Source: Batillaria attramentaria
Lineage: Eukaryota; Mollusca; Gastropoda; Batillariidae
Length of the DNA: 64,000 bases
Direction: 5' to 3'
Assembly: GCA_018292915.2 (NCBI GenBank)
Contig: JACVVK020000470.1
Span: forward strand, 248,501 to 312,500
Numbering within the stretch: the stretch's first letter is position 1; every line of letters begins with the position of its first letter. Below are positions 10,863 through 21,200 of this stretch, one piece after another. The notes beneath the pieces are model-generated. The model was not told the DNA's origin and ran no database searches. It worked only from the letters and a program-made list of their open reading frames with translations. A program made the position numbers and the translations under genes.

Positions 10863-13800
10863 TTATTCCACACCGCAAATTGTCTCGTACAGTTGCCTTT
10901 GAATAATGACATCTGTACCCCTCGATTCTATATAAGCCGCACATTTTTCAATTTTAATTCTTTTCTGTAATTCTTTTAAAAAATGGGATAGGTCAGGTTT
11001 CTTTTTTTCCAACCGTTTCTTATAAACAAAAAACTTTGCCACCATAATAATCAAAAGTAATATACTGTCAGTTCGGATGTTCTCATCGTGACCTAATACC
11101 ACAAGAGGTTCTGTAAGCCGAACATTGTGTGCATGTGGGCATTTGTCATTAATAAGTTCCTGCAGCTTTTTCCAGAACTCTGTTGACCAAGGACAATGAA
11201 ACATTACATGTTCAATTGTTTCTCTTTCCTCTTCACAAAAACTACATTTGTCACTTCCTACCACATTCATTTCTTTCAAAATAATGTTGGTGGCTAAAAT
11301 TCTATGAAGAATTCTAATTTGAAACCATCTTAGTTTGACTTCTCTTATTTTCCTTATGTTTTCAAAGACTTGCTTCCAGTAAATAGTCCGTGATAGCCTG
11401 TGTTCCCATTTATTGCAGAATTTAAGTTTTGGGCTTTCGAGTAGGCTATTATAGTATAGTCTGCATCCTTTGTTTTGCATATAGATGGTTCCCAATGCTT
11501 TAGGAGTACGGAGCGTAGAATTTCCATCTAGACTGGATATATCTTTCTTCTTCATAAAAGCCTTTATTGCTTCTACGCATCCTCTATAGCTTAAAAAATT
11601 AGTGTTTACTCCGTGAAGCCGAACAAATTCATCAAACAGTAGGAATCCGCCCTCCTTATTAAGAAGGTCCTGTACACGACAAACACCTTTAACATACCAG
11701 TCTTTATAAAAAAAGCTGCGTCGACCTACCAGGATCCTTGAATTGTAGAAAATTGGTTCGGCCAGAAGTTCATCTGTAGTTGTTATATCTATTTTTAGAC
11801 TAAACAATTTTAAAGCGTCAAGAACATCATGCCAAAAATCATTAACGGAGTGACTCACTGGCAGGTCCCCCCCGAAGTTCTCAAGGTCAGCTAAGATGGG
11901 CATTACATTTGCGATAATTTTCACCCACTTGTGTTTCCCATTTTTAAGCTTGCGGATCCACGTAAGTTTGAGCGCGGTGATGAAATTTCTAACATCGGGG
12001 ATTCCCAATCCACCATTAGTTGCATTAAGTATGGATGTTTTTCTACTAACTTTGTCTGGTTTATTGTTCCATACAAACGTGAATATTGTTTTTTGAAGCT
12101 TAGTTATAAAACCATCAGGAGGGTTGGGCAAAAGCATCCACAGGTACACTAGTTTTGACAAAATCAAAGACTTCAACACTGCTATTCTCCCTAGTGGTGT
12201 CAGAATCCTGCGCATCCAAATTTTCATAAGTCTTACCATTTCTTCAAAGATCTGGTCGTAATTTCTTTTAATGCATTCGTCTAGTGTATTTGAAAACCAT
12301 ATTCCTAAAATCTTAAATTCTTTTGGGTTCCATCTAATCTTCAGGTGTGGCATAAATTTAGTTACTGATTTTTTTTTTACTACCCAACCAAATCGCGTCA
12401 GTTTTTTCAAAATTAATCTTCAAGCCTGAAAGCTTACCAAAATGTTCAAAGGTGTTAATACAGTTTTCAAAAGATTCTTTATTGTCATTTAAAAAAGTCT
12501 GAGTGTCGTCTGCATATTGAGCTAACTTGTGGATACTCTCGTGTATTTGAATTCCCTGTATACCTGGGTTTTCCCGTATCATGGCCCCCAGAATTTCTAC
12601 ACACAATACAAACAGGTATGGCGAGACCGGATCTCCCTGTCTGCAACCCCTCGAGATCGAAAACCAGGATGACACTTGGCCTCCAGCAATGACGGTTGAT
12701 TTGATATTTGTATATAGGACCCTAACCCACCTTCGCAGATCTGGCCCAAAACCAAATGAAAACAAAACTCTATGCATGAAGTCCCAATTCACCGAGTCAA
12801 AGGCTTTTTCGAAGTCTATGGAGAGGAGGATGCCAGGCTGCTTGTTGACATTTAAAAAATGAATAAGGTCGTAGATTAGCCTTATGTTATCCCCAATGTA
12901 TCTCCCACGAATAAACCCAGTCTGATCTTCGTTTATAAGGTCTGGTAATACCGATTTAATACGTTGAGCGATGCAAGCTGAGGCAATCTTATAAATTACA
13001 TTTAATAAAGTTATCGGGCGCCAGTTTTTTATGTACTGTCGTGGTTTGTCACCTTTAGGGATACATGTAATAATTCCTTCCTTTTGGGTAGTCGGCATCT
13101 CACCTTTTAAGAAACTTTCATTTATTGCTCTAACAACCAGCTGACCAAGATCTTTCCAGAAAAATTTGAAGAATTCAACCGTAAATCCATCTGTGCCGGG
13201 GCTTTTTCTGTTTTTCATTGATTTTAGTGCTTCTCCTGCTTCCCTTAATGAAATATAACCTTCCAATCTATCAGATGTATCTTTATCTAATTTTGGTAAT
13301 GTATTCACTAATTCACTAATATCGCATGTTTCCACCCCTCTTTCAGCATAAAGTTCCTCGTAGAACCTTCTCACCTCGTCTGTGATTGCATTTGAATTTG
13401 TGATGACCGACCCATCATCCAGTTCTAGTTTTGGCATACACTTACTAACATAGTGTCTTTTTTCTAGCTCGCAGAAGTATTTGGTTATCTTTTCACCCTC
13501 TGCCACCCATCGGGCTCGGGATCTTAGTAATACACCATCCATCCTTTTTTCTCTTAAGGCTATAAGTTCAGTTTTCTTGTCTTCCAGTTGTTTAACTTCT
13601 AAAGCGCTTTTGACGTTTTTCATATGAATTCTTTCTATTTCTTCTTCTAACACTTTTTCTCTCTCCTCTGCTTGCTTCTTTTTCCTTGTCGCATATGAAA
13701 TAGTTTTACCTCTTATTTTCATTAACAATACTTCTAAAAGTGTTTGGTCCGTGATTGTAAAATTAAGTTCATCTTTAGGTATCGTGTGTAAATTTTTTCT

Positions 13801-14655
13801 ATCATAGACAGGAAGAGCATATTCTTCAATAACACAGTCTATGGTGTCTCTTACTTCTCTTACATGTTGAGTATCATAGAGCAAGGAGCTATTATATTTC
13901 CAGAATGTCTTATGTTTATTTTGGTGATCAGTATGGAGTTTAAGGGTTATCATAGAGTGGTCAGACCTGTAACCATATTCAATGTCAGTGTCTTTCACCG
14001 TATCCAATAGCAATTCACTTACCATGAAAAAGTCCAACCTACTCTGTTGCAGGGGGTTATGTCTGCGCCATGTGTACCTATTGTATTCGAGGTTCATCTC
14101 TCTCCATACATCAATTAAACTGAACTTATCAGCTAACTCTATAACTCTTTCTCTAGCCTTAGGGTTGTTAATATGTTTATAATTAAAACAGTCCATACTT
14201 GGGTTTAAGACTAAGTTCCAGTCACCTGCCATTATAACCTCTGTTATTCCTAACTGGGTAATGTGTTCACTGATTTCTTCATAAAAGTCTGGAGAGTCCC
14301 TATTGGGGCCATATAAGTTTACAAACAGTAAGTTCTTGCCAAGCATCTCTAATTGCAAGAATAAGTAGTTCCCATCTGGGTCCTTGAGTACTTTTTTCAC
14401 TTTAAACTCAAAATTATTATTTATGAGAATAGCAACCCCCCGTGACGAGGAGTTGTGAGATGCAAAAAAACACTTATATCCCCATTCTGCCCGTATATAG
14501 TCCTCCAGTTTAACATTAAAATGCGTGTCTTGCAGAAAGTAGATGCTATATTTTTTCTCTCTCAGGAAGTGGAATACATCCCTCCGCTTCTTTACGTTCC
14601 CAAGCCCCTGACAGTTTACTGAAGCAATGGTTATTCCTGAGTCTAGCCTATCCAT
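10863..14655 (-). pseudogene. L1/Tx1-like ORF2: endonuclease, reverse transcriptase, Cys-rich end; one frameshift
   Basis: Two overlapping frames (14655-12358 and 12410-10863) together cover a protein of about 1,270 residues, the usual length for this clade. Order: an APE-type endonuclease (VNCQGLG, QDTHF, AGDWN, LDFF, SDHSMI) at residues 1-240; a charged coiled linker; a reverse transcriptase with GTDGFTVEFF, IDFEKAFDS, GCRQGDPVSPYLF and the catalytic QYADDT (about 12500-12517); and a C-terminal Cys/His cluster (CSFC-x9-H-x4-C). The only break is in an A10 run (plus T-run at about 12369-12378): one base more or less shifts the frame within a Lys stretch. This may be a recent mutation or a homopolymer sequencing error. 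Everything else is open, so the copy is young. Confidence 0.9.
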
Positions 14656-16220
14656 TATCTACATGCAATCTGTTGAACAGTTGCCCATATAATGAAGACA
14701 AAAGCTGTTGCAATCACTAAACACATCAGCGTAGTATCGTAACTAACGTAGCTTGCAGCATGTCTCAAATCAGTACCAAATAAAATGCAAAAAGCAAATG
14801 GCCAACAAAACATATTGTACAAGGGTATAACTAATACAACTAATAAAAAAAACGAAGAGAAAGAAAAGAGAAGGAGAGGGGAAAAAAAGAAGAGAAGAGA
14901 GAGATAGGATAGAAAGAAAAAAGAAGAACGAGGAAAAAAAACAAAAGAGGGAAAAAAAAAGAAAAGCAGCACTAGCTGGTGTCCACCTCACCTGCCAAGG
15001 GTGGACAAGAGAAGCCTAATATAGTCAGAGACGCATGATTCCGCTCATACTGTGTGTATAGGCTATGAGTTATCATGTAGTAAGTGTGTGTAGTGAATAA
15101 CATGCTTGAATAACATGATTCCTGTATCCAATGCTGTGATTTAAATCAACTGGGCTCGGCTTCCTCGATTAAAAAAAAAAAAAAAAAAAACCTCTCAGGA
15201 AGGGCAAGAAGCACCAGCTGATGAAGACATGACTGCTATAACATACACATAAACAGACAATAGGTACTTACTGAGAGACACGCCGCCCCATTGGAGGTAT
15301 CACATGAGTGTTTGACCCAGTACAGGTAATCCACATAACAGCAGGAAGTACACAACTCTCACACGTGTAAAGTTCTGTGTCACAATTCCACTCACTCACC
15401 CAATACCAAAACAATGTTGGAATACACAAAAGCTGGGCAAGCCGACGCAATAGGAAGACACCGCAGTCACTGCACCACTACCAAGGTGGAGTTGAGAAAC
15501 ATAAATATCCATGACTGTGTTCACACTAACAACGTGACCGTCCTAAACCTTTCTCGCGAGCTGACCTCGTTCTGACCACGAGGGCAAGGTGAAGGCCGGC
15601 CTTAGGTTCAGTGTCAGAGGTCGCCCTGAGGTCTCGTGTTTGTGTGAAAGAGGTGGTAGTTACCAAAAAAAAAAAAAAAAAAAAGGCAAGCGACGCGGGC
15701 AGATCCGCAGTAACCAGTACGGTACTAAGAGCACTGCATAGCTTTTTCGCGTGTCTTCCCATCGCGTAGGGTGGCCCCATTGATACCGTGTCGAACATCT
15801 TCGTCTATTTATACGAATGGGGTCAGCGAGGGGGCGTGTCTCCGACTCAGCTATTTCGGCACATGTATGCTTTCAGATGCAATGTATACATCGCACAGTG
15901 TATGTGTCCGTGCGTGCGCACACATAGACACACATACACGTAGATACACATACACACGTACGCATTTATAATTTAGATGTCAGTGTGCACGCACACAGAC
16001 GCGCATACATAATATATATATTACATAAGTACCTACACACATATATATACATGCGCACATACATAGATACGTACATACACATGTAAACATGTACATACAC
16101 ATACACACACATACACCCACACATACACCTACACATACGCATACATGCACATACATGTACATACACATATGTATATCTATATTCACCCATGCACACACAT
16201 ACATATACACATACATATAT

Positions 16221-16269
<49 letters not shown>

Positions 16270-16584
16270 TACACACATCCATACACATATATATTTATAC
16301 ACACACATATACACACACACATACACAATATATAAACGTTCACACACATACACACACATACATACATACACGCACATGCATGCATACATACATACACACA
16401 TACATACGTACGCACGCACATATGCATGCATACATATACACAAACATATGTAATTATAGACTATGACATATGTATCTATGTATAGACATTTATAATTATG
16501 GACTATGGTGGGTGCAGTACAGAAGACCTACCATGTTACGGAAACAAAGTCATTGGACTGATCGTGTACAAATTGTCAGTTCAC
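14656..16584. other. Region between LINE ORF2 and ORF1
   Basis: Holds a purine-only tract (about 14846-14966), poly(A) tracts (15172-15191, 15665-15684), an alternating ATAC/CACATA microsatellite (about 15889-16440) and a TATAAATA on the - strand (complement at 15806-15813). No convincing gene. It could be a long inter-ORF spacer, an inserted repeat, or a sign that ORF1 and ORF2 come from two LINE copies. Confidence 0.6.
15889..16440. repeat. Alternating CA/TA (CATA, CACATA) microsatellite
   Basis: About 550 bp of nearly pure alternating purine-pyrimidine sequence, including a (TA)n core near 16225-16258. It can adopt left-handed or cruciform forms in principle. Long open frames on both strands (Met-Cys-Val/Tyr-His-Thr rich) are by-products. 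Confidence 0.9.
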
Positions 16585-17664
16585 TCACATGGGTGTGACT
16601 TGGTCAACGTCCATCCTCCCAGGGCCTCCTCTCCCCCCTCCATCTGGCGGAAGCATTGGGGTTGAGGTCAGGAATCGCGTGACGTCTTCAGCACTCTTTA
16701 CCTGTCGGATTCTACCACTGACCTTGACAAAGATCTTTCCGTCCCGGGACCAAGCATCGTCCACCTCCTTCTCCTTCACCTGCCTTAACAGTCGGTACCT
16801 GTCCCTGGCGAGGTCCTCAGCGATGCTGATCTTCGTCCCCCGCAGCTTGCGGCGATTCCTCAGCACGTCCTGAGTGCACTTTCTGGACACAAAGCGCACG
16901 ATGATGGCTCTGGGACGGGATTCTGTGTCACTGTCGCTGTCACTGTGATTCTGCTCAGCGCGTCGAGGCTTTGGCTTTTTGCCCAATCGGTGGATGGCGT
17001 CCACGTCGGCAGACTTGATACCCTTCAGCTCCAGCTTCTCGTTAATGATTCTCAGCACCTTCTCCTCACACTGCTGCACCGTCTCATCGTCGTCTTCCTT
17101 CACCCCGAACACCCTCACGTTGTATCGCCTGCCGTACTGTTCGAGATCCCCAGCTTGGGCTCTAGCCACCCCAGCCTCATACTTGGCCTCATCAGCCACC
17201 CTTTTCGCATCTTCCATCTCCTTCCGGCATTGGGCGAGTTCCTCCTTCAAGGACGTGTTCTCCTGTTCGACCTGGTACATCCTCCCCCTAATATCGTCCA
17301 TTTCGTCACACATTCGGTTGAGCCTTCCCAACACCTGGTCAAGTTTTTTCCAGACGTCTGCCGGTGTGATCTCTTGCTGCCCCTCCGTGTTGCCACCCCC
17401 CTGGCCTGGTGTCTCGACAGACAACGTAGCGGCCCCGTTACTTGCACCGGTCTTGTCTGCCATCGTGGAGGACACAGTTGATGCGGCGAAGAATCGTTCC
17501 AGTGTCAGGGGCGGCTCACTCGAGTTTCGGGGGGCCTTGGCGGGCTTCTTTACTGTTTTTAAAGATACTGGGGTGGACACAGTCACACTCGTATCCTGGC
17601 TGGTATCAGAAACTGACCGGTCTGCCTGCTTTCGCTTAGGCCCACGCTTGTCCTTGTTGCCCAT
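16585..17664 (-). CDS. L1-like ORF1 protein (RNA-binding coiled-coil chaperone)
   Basis: 359 residues if it starts at 17664 (MGNKDKRGPKRK); an upstream in-frame ATG at 17697 would add 11 residues. The N-terminus is basic and Ser/Thr-rich. A heptad-like coiled coil runs from about VWKKLDQVLGRL to GDLEQYGRRYN. An RRM-like/Transposase_22 core follows (YNVRVFGVKE, RLGKK, RAIIVRFVSRK), then a C-terminal domain (ISIAEDLARDRYRLL). Known L1 ORF1 proteins trimerise and coat the LINE RNA in the cytoplasm. Spacing to ORF2 (about 1.9 kb) is odd. The reading frame is uninterrupted. Confidence 0.85.
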   Translation of the reverse strand: MGNKDKRGPKRKQADRSVSDTSQDTSVTVSTPVSLKTVKKPAKAPRNSSEPPLTLERFFAASTVSSTMADKTGASNGAATLSVETPGQGGGNTEGQQEITPADVWKKLDQVLGRLNRMCDEMDDIRGRMYQVEQENTSLKEELAQCRKEMEDAKRVADEAKYEAGVARAQAGDLEQYGRRYNVRVFGVKEDDDETVQQCEEKVLRIINEKLELKGIKSADVDAIHRLGKKPKPRRAEQNHSDSDSDTESRPRAIIVRFVSRKCTQDVLRNRRKLRGTKISIAEDLARDRYRLLRQVKEKEVDDAWSRDGKIFVKVSGRIRQVKSAEDVTRFLTSTPMLPPDGGGRGGPGRMDVDQVTPM

Positions 17665-17998
17665 ACTGAGCACACACAGACAATGACACACTGCCACAAC
17701 ACATACTGGAGACAGTTCACTGCACGTGATAGAGGTGAGCGGTGCACTGCTCTGCTTGCGTCACGGTCCACTAGTCTCTCACTAACACATGTCGAAACTG
17801 TTTCGTCTATTTTCACAAAAAGTTCTCCACATTTTTTGCCCAAACTTGACAGGAAGGCGGATGGTACTCAGACCGACACCATGGTCGTAAAAATGACCAA
17901 AGGTGGTGGGTAATTAGTACCTAATTACCCCTTAATAACAGACGGAATGCACTGCGTGTGCGACCGCCTCTGAGCACCGCTCACCCCCCTTAAAAAAT

Positions 17999-18617
17999 CT
18001 ACTTACTACTATTTGTTTGCTGTTTCACTTTTTGTTTTTCTACTTACTACTATTTGTTTGCTGTTTCACTTTTTGTTTTTCTACTTAGCCTATTTGTTTG
18101 CTGTTTCACTTTTTGTTTTTCTACTTACTAGTATTTGTTTGCTGTTTCACTTTTTGTTTTTCTACTTAGCCTATTTGTTTGCTGTTTCACTTTTTGTTTT
18201 TCTACTTACTAGTATTTGTTTGCTGTTTCACTTTTTGTTTTTCTACTTACTAGTATTTGTTTGCTGTTTCACTTTTTGTTTTTCTACTTAGCCTATTTGT
18301 TTGCTGTTTCACTTTTTGTTTTTCTACTTACTAGTATTTGTTTGCTGTTTCACTTTTTGTTTTTCTACTTACTACTATTTGTTTGCTGTTTCACTTTTTG
18401 TTTTTCTACTTACTAGTATTTGTTTGCTGTTTCACTGTTTTTCTACTTACTACTATTTGTTTGCTGTTTCACTGTTTTTCTACTTACTACTATTAATTGT
18501 TTTGCTGTTTCACTTTTTGTTTTTCTACTAACTACTATTTGTTTGCTGTTTCACTTTTTGTTTTCCTACTTACTACTATTTGTTTGTTGTTTAACCTTTT
18601 GCTTTTCTACTAACTAC
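17999..18617. repeat. 41-bp minisatellite, right block
   Basis: About 15 copies of the same unit and variants as 8890-10432, same orientation. The last copies (from about 18525) are increasingly diverged. Together with the left block it was one array of about 2.2 kb before the LINE inserted. Confidence 0.95.
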
Positions 18618-18709
18618 TTTTTTTTTAGTAACAACAACGGCAAGTTTGTAAACTGACGAACCTTCTCTGTCAAAACTTTTACCATTGATAAAAAAGTTTT
18701 ATCATCACC

Positions 18710-18713
<4 letters not shown>

Positions 18714-18756
<43 letters not shown>

Positions 18757-18820
18757 TCTACTGTCATAATTCATATTGTACAAAATGGTTCATCTGTGTG
18801 CATTTTAAGTGTATAAGATA
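18714..18820 (+). other. Fragment of C1q gene B intron 1
   Basis: (TC)n followed by GTGTCTACTGTCATAATTCAT, GTTCATCTGTGTGCATTT and GTATAAGATAG aligns with the short first introns of gene C (36610-36722) and, from 'GTGTACATTTC', gene A. It shows that the surrounding DNA was inserted into one ancestral intron. Confidence 0.7.
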
Positions 18821-18961
18821 GTTGCCAAGCTCAGGTCGTTTACCGTGCACTCCCCCGGCGACTCTGTTAGACCAGTTTAACAAGATGGCCACCAGCCCAA
18901 TATATAGATTCCATTTGATCACCTGCTATCGTCGCGGTCGTTCTTTTGTAATGCCATGTAT

Positions 18962-19055
<94 letters not shown>

Positions 19056-19398
19056 GAAACGACTGACCGGGCTGTCACACCAATCTTGTTTTTGGAAGAG
19101 AGACGTCAAGTTGTATTCTTTGAAATCTATGACGTGTTTCCTCACTGGGATGACGCATAATACATTTGGCGTAATAACTTTGATACAGTTCTTGCAATGA
19201 AAGCAGGCCCATGAAAATTGAAGTGTTGCTGCTGCGTGCGCAGTGTAAAGATCGAATTAATACCGACCCAATATGTTTAACAGACAAGTCTGCGCGGCGA
19301 ACGTTTTCTAACTATGTGTTATGTCAGACATACACACGCGCGCGCGCACACACTCACACGCACGCACGCACGCGCACACGCACACACACACACACACA
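18821..19398. other. Inserted non-coding DNA with microsatellites
   Basis: Contains (CA)n(TC)n at about 18964-19049 and a CG/CA-rich tract at about 19333-19398. No gene is seen. Confidence 0.7.
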
Positions 19399-19620
19399 GA
19401 CTCGCGCGAGCCGCGTTTGTGCTCCATTGAGACCTATGTGGTGTTCTCTCACTCTACTATGCTATTGAGTGAGAGTCAGTGGGAAAAACAAAGCACACTA
19501 CATCAATGAGACTCGCGCGAGCCGCGTTTGTGCTCCATTGAGACCTATGTGGTGTTCTCTCACTCTACTATGCTATTGAGTGAGAGTCAGTGGGAAAAAC
19601 AAAGCACACTACATCAATGA
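19399..19620. repeat. Two tandem 111-bp copies
   Basis: GACTCGCGCGAGCCGCG... occurs at 19399 and 19510 with an exact 111-bp offset and essentially no differences, so the duplication is recent. GACTCGCGCGAG is itself nearly palindromic. No coding role seen. Confidence 0.95.
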
Positions 19621-19779
19621 AACTCCCGCTTTCCCCGTCTACACACAGAGAACGTCCAAAAAGTGGCGACACATCCTCAAGAAATGCCAGTATCACGTCA
19701 ATCTAACATGACGTCAAAAAAATGACGCTGATACTGCCTTTTGCGTCAGTGCGCGCGTGCCTTTTCTGCGATGGATCTG

Positions 19780-19946
19780 ACCTGTTCAGTACGTAAGCAG
19801 CCCTGCACAGCGTTCTGGGTTCTTCTTTCGTGAATTTGTTCTCCGTGTATATTCTGTTCATAAAGTATTGGAGTTGTATTCTGTTATATCCCGTGTCTTC
19901 TCTGCGATTGCACGAAGATGGCGACATAGTAGAAGTAAAATACACC
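19780..19946 (+). repeat. 5'-truncated LTR related to the Ty3/gypsy element at 39.8 kb
   Basis: From 'GATCTGACCTGTTCAG' to 'AGTAAAATACACCA' the sequence follows the 3' two thirds of the LTRs at 39779 and 44597: 'CAGCCCTGCACAGCGTTCTG', 'TAAAGTATTGGAGTTGTATT', 'CCCGTGTCTTCTCTGCG'. The 5' third is missing. Confidence 0.75.
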
Positions 19947-19949
19947 ACG

Positions 19950-21135
19950 TCTCCAAACAGAGGAATTCGGAAAGAAAGTGGCGAGACACCCCCAAGAAAA
20001 AAACAGCATCACGTCAATCAAACATGACGCACTTACTTTACGTCAGTGCGCGTGCGTCTCTTCTTCGATGTTTGTGAGGCGTGTGGCTTGTAGAGGAAAT
20101 GTGCTGTGAGTACAAATTTTCGAGTCAACTGACGACAACGGCTGCAGTGAATTTTTCTAATTTTTTGTATATTTTTTATGGCACCCCAGGCTCATTATCT
20201 AGATGTATAGTAGGAGCGATTTTGAGATCTAAAGTGTGTTCACCAGCACTTTCATCAGGTACGGCTTACGCCAAAAGTATAAAAGCGACAACCTCCAAAA
20301 TTCACTCAGTTGAGAGTCCGTATTCATGCTATCTATGTCCAAACAATGGAGTGGTTTAGGTAAATATTACGCCTTTAAACGCCAGAAAGCCACTTTTTTT
20401 CTGAAAAGGGCGATAACTCGCAAATCATGTGTGCAATCATACCTGGATCGGGCCTTCTATTCAACAATCTTGATTCATTTAGAAACCCCAAATTTGAAAT
20501 CGATCGGTTCAGTATTTTCGGAGAAATAGGCATCTGAACTGGGTTCACATGCAATGTCAACTCAGGCTCGGTTTACATGAAAACTATAAGAGCGACCATT
20601 TTCTAGTAGTGACTCTGTTCAGAGTCCGTATTCAAGCTATCTACTGCCCAAAAATTGAGTGATTTAAATAAATATTACGCCTGTACACGAAAGACAACCA
20701 ACTTGTCTCAAAAGGGCGATAACTCCAAAATCACTTAAGCAATCATCACACGCTTGGTTCCTCTAATGTAACATTTTGATATATTTGGATACCCCAAATT
20801 TGAAGCCATTCGGTTGAGTATTTTCGAAGAAACGGGCCTGGACACAATTCACACACACACAGCCGCACGCACGCACACACATACGCACAGACGGCACTCA
20901 CTGAGGAGGAGAAGCGCGTTCGGGGCACCGTACATGTCAGCATCGATGACGCACGTTTTCTTACGTCATTGTCAGAGTTACACTTGCAAAATCGTCTCTG
21001 CGGGAGATCGGCGTGCGTGCGTGACGTGCGTTTGTACCACAGATGCTTGCCCATGAACGTGGAAAATTTAGCCCGTCCTATGATGTTGTTTCCATTACTA
21101 TGGAAACAACATTACTATGGAAACAACATAAAAAT
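19950..21135 (+). repeat. Modular repeat, copy 1 (two about 300-bp modules)
   Basis: The same sequence runs in reverse orientation at 45657-47156. It has two diverged modules here (about 20225-20530 and 20530-20840), each with 'AGTCCGTATTCAWGCTATCTA', 'AAATATTACGCCT', 'AAAAGGGCGATAACTC' and 'CCCCAAATTTGAA'. The right end carries CA repeats, a CG-rich tail and the hairpin GTTGTTTCCATTACTATGGAAACAAC (two arms GTTGTTTCCAT / ATGGAAACAAC). No protein was found. It resembles a non-autonomous transposable element of unknown type. Confidence 0.7.
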
Positions 21136-21200
21136 GAACCTTAGGGTGTGCTGAACACATTAGATCATCATTGTGTATGTGTGACAGATTTCAGCTCACT

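Larger units (their letters stand above)
10433..17993 (-). mobile_element. L1/Tx1-like non-LTR retrotransposon inserted in the 41-bp array
   Basis: On the - strand the element begins near 17993 (complement of TGAGCACCGCTCACCCCCCTTA), encodes ORF1 (17664-16585) and ORF2 (14655-10863), and ends in a T-rich stretch at 10433-10460 that is its poly(A) tail on the - strand. The flanking DNA on both sides is the same 41-bp minisatellite in the same orientation, which defines the insertion. Target duplications cannot be told from the repeat itself. The 1.93 kb between the ORFs is unusually long for this clade and may hold a secondary insertion. Its 3' region carries a (CA)n run at 10690-10760. Confidence 0.8.

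Noticed and set aside
15966..16466. Cys/Tyr/Val and His/Thr open frames on both strands
   Set aside because: Alternating CA/TA microsatellite.
16589..17686. Open frames of 178-235 residues on + across LINE ORF1
   Set aside because: Antisense shadows of ORF1; Ser-rich with no motif.
10417..18030. Target duplication of the LINE (CTAATTACTATTA / CTACTTACTACTA)
   Set aside because: The similarity is just that of neighbouring minisatellite units, so it cannot be scored as a duplication.
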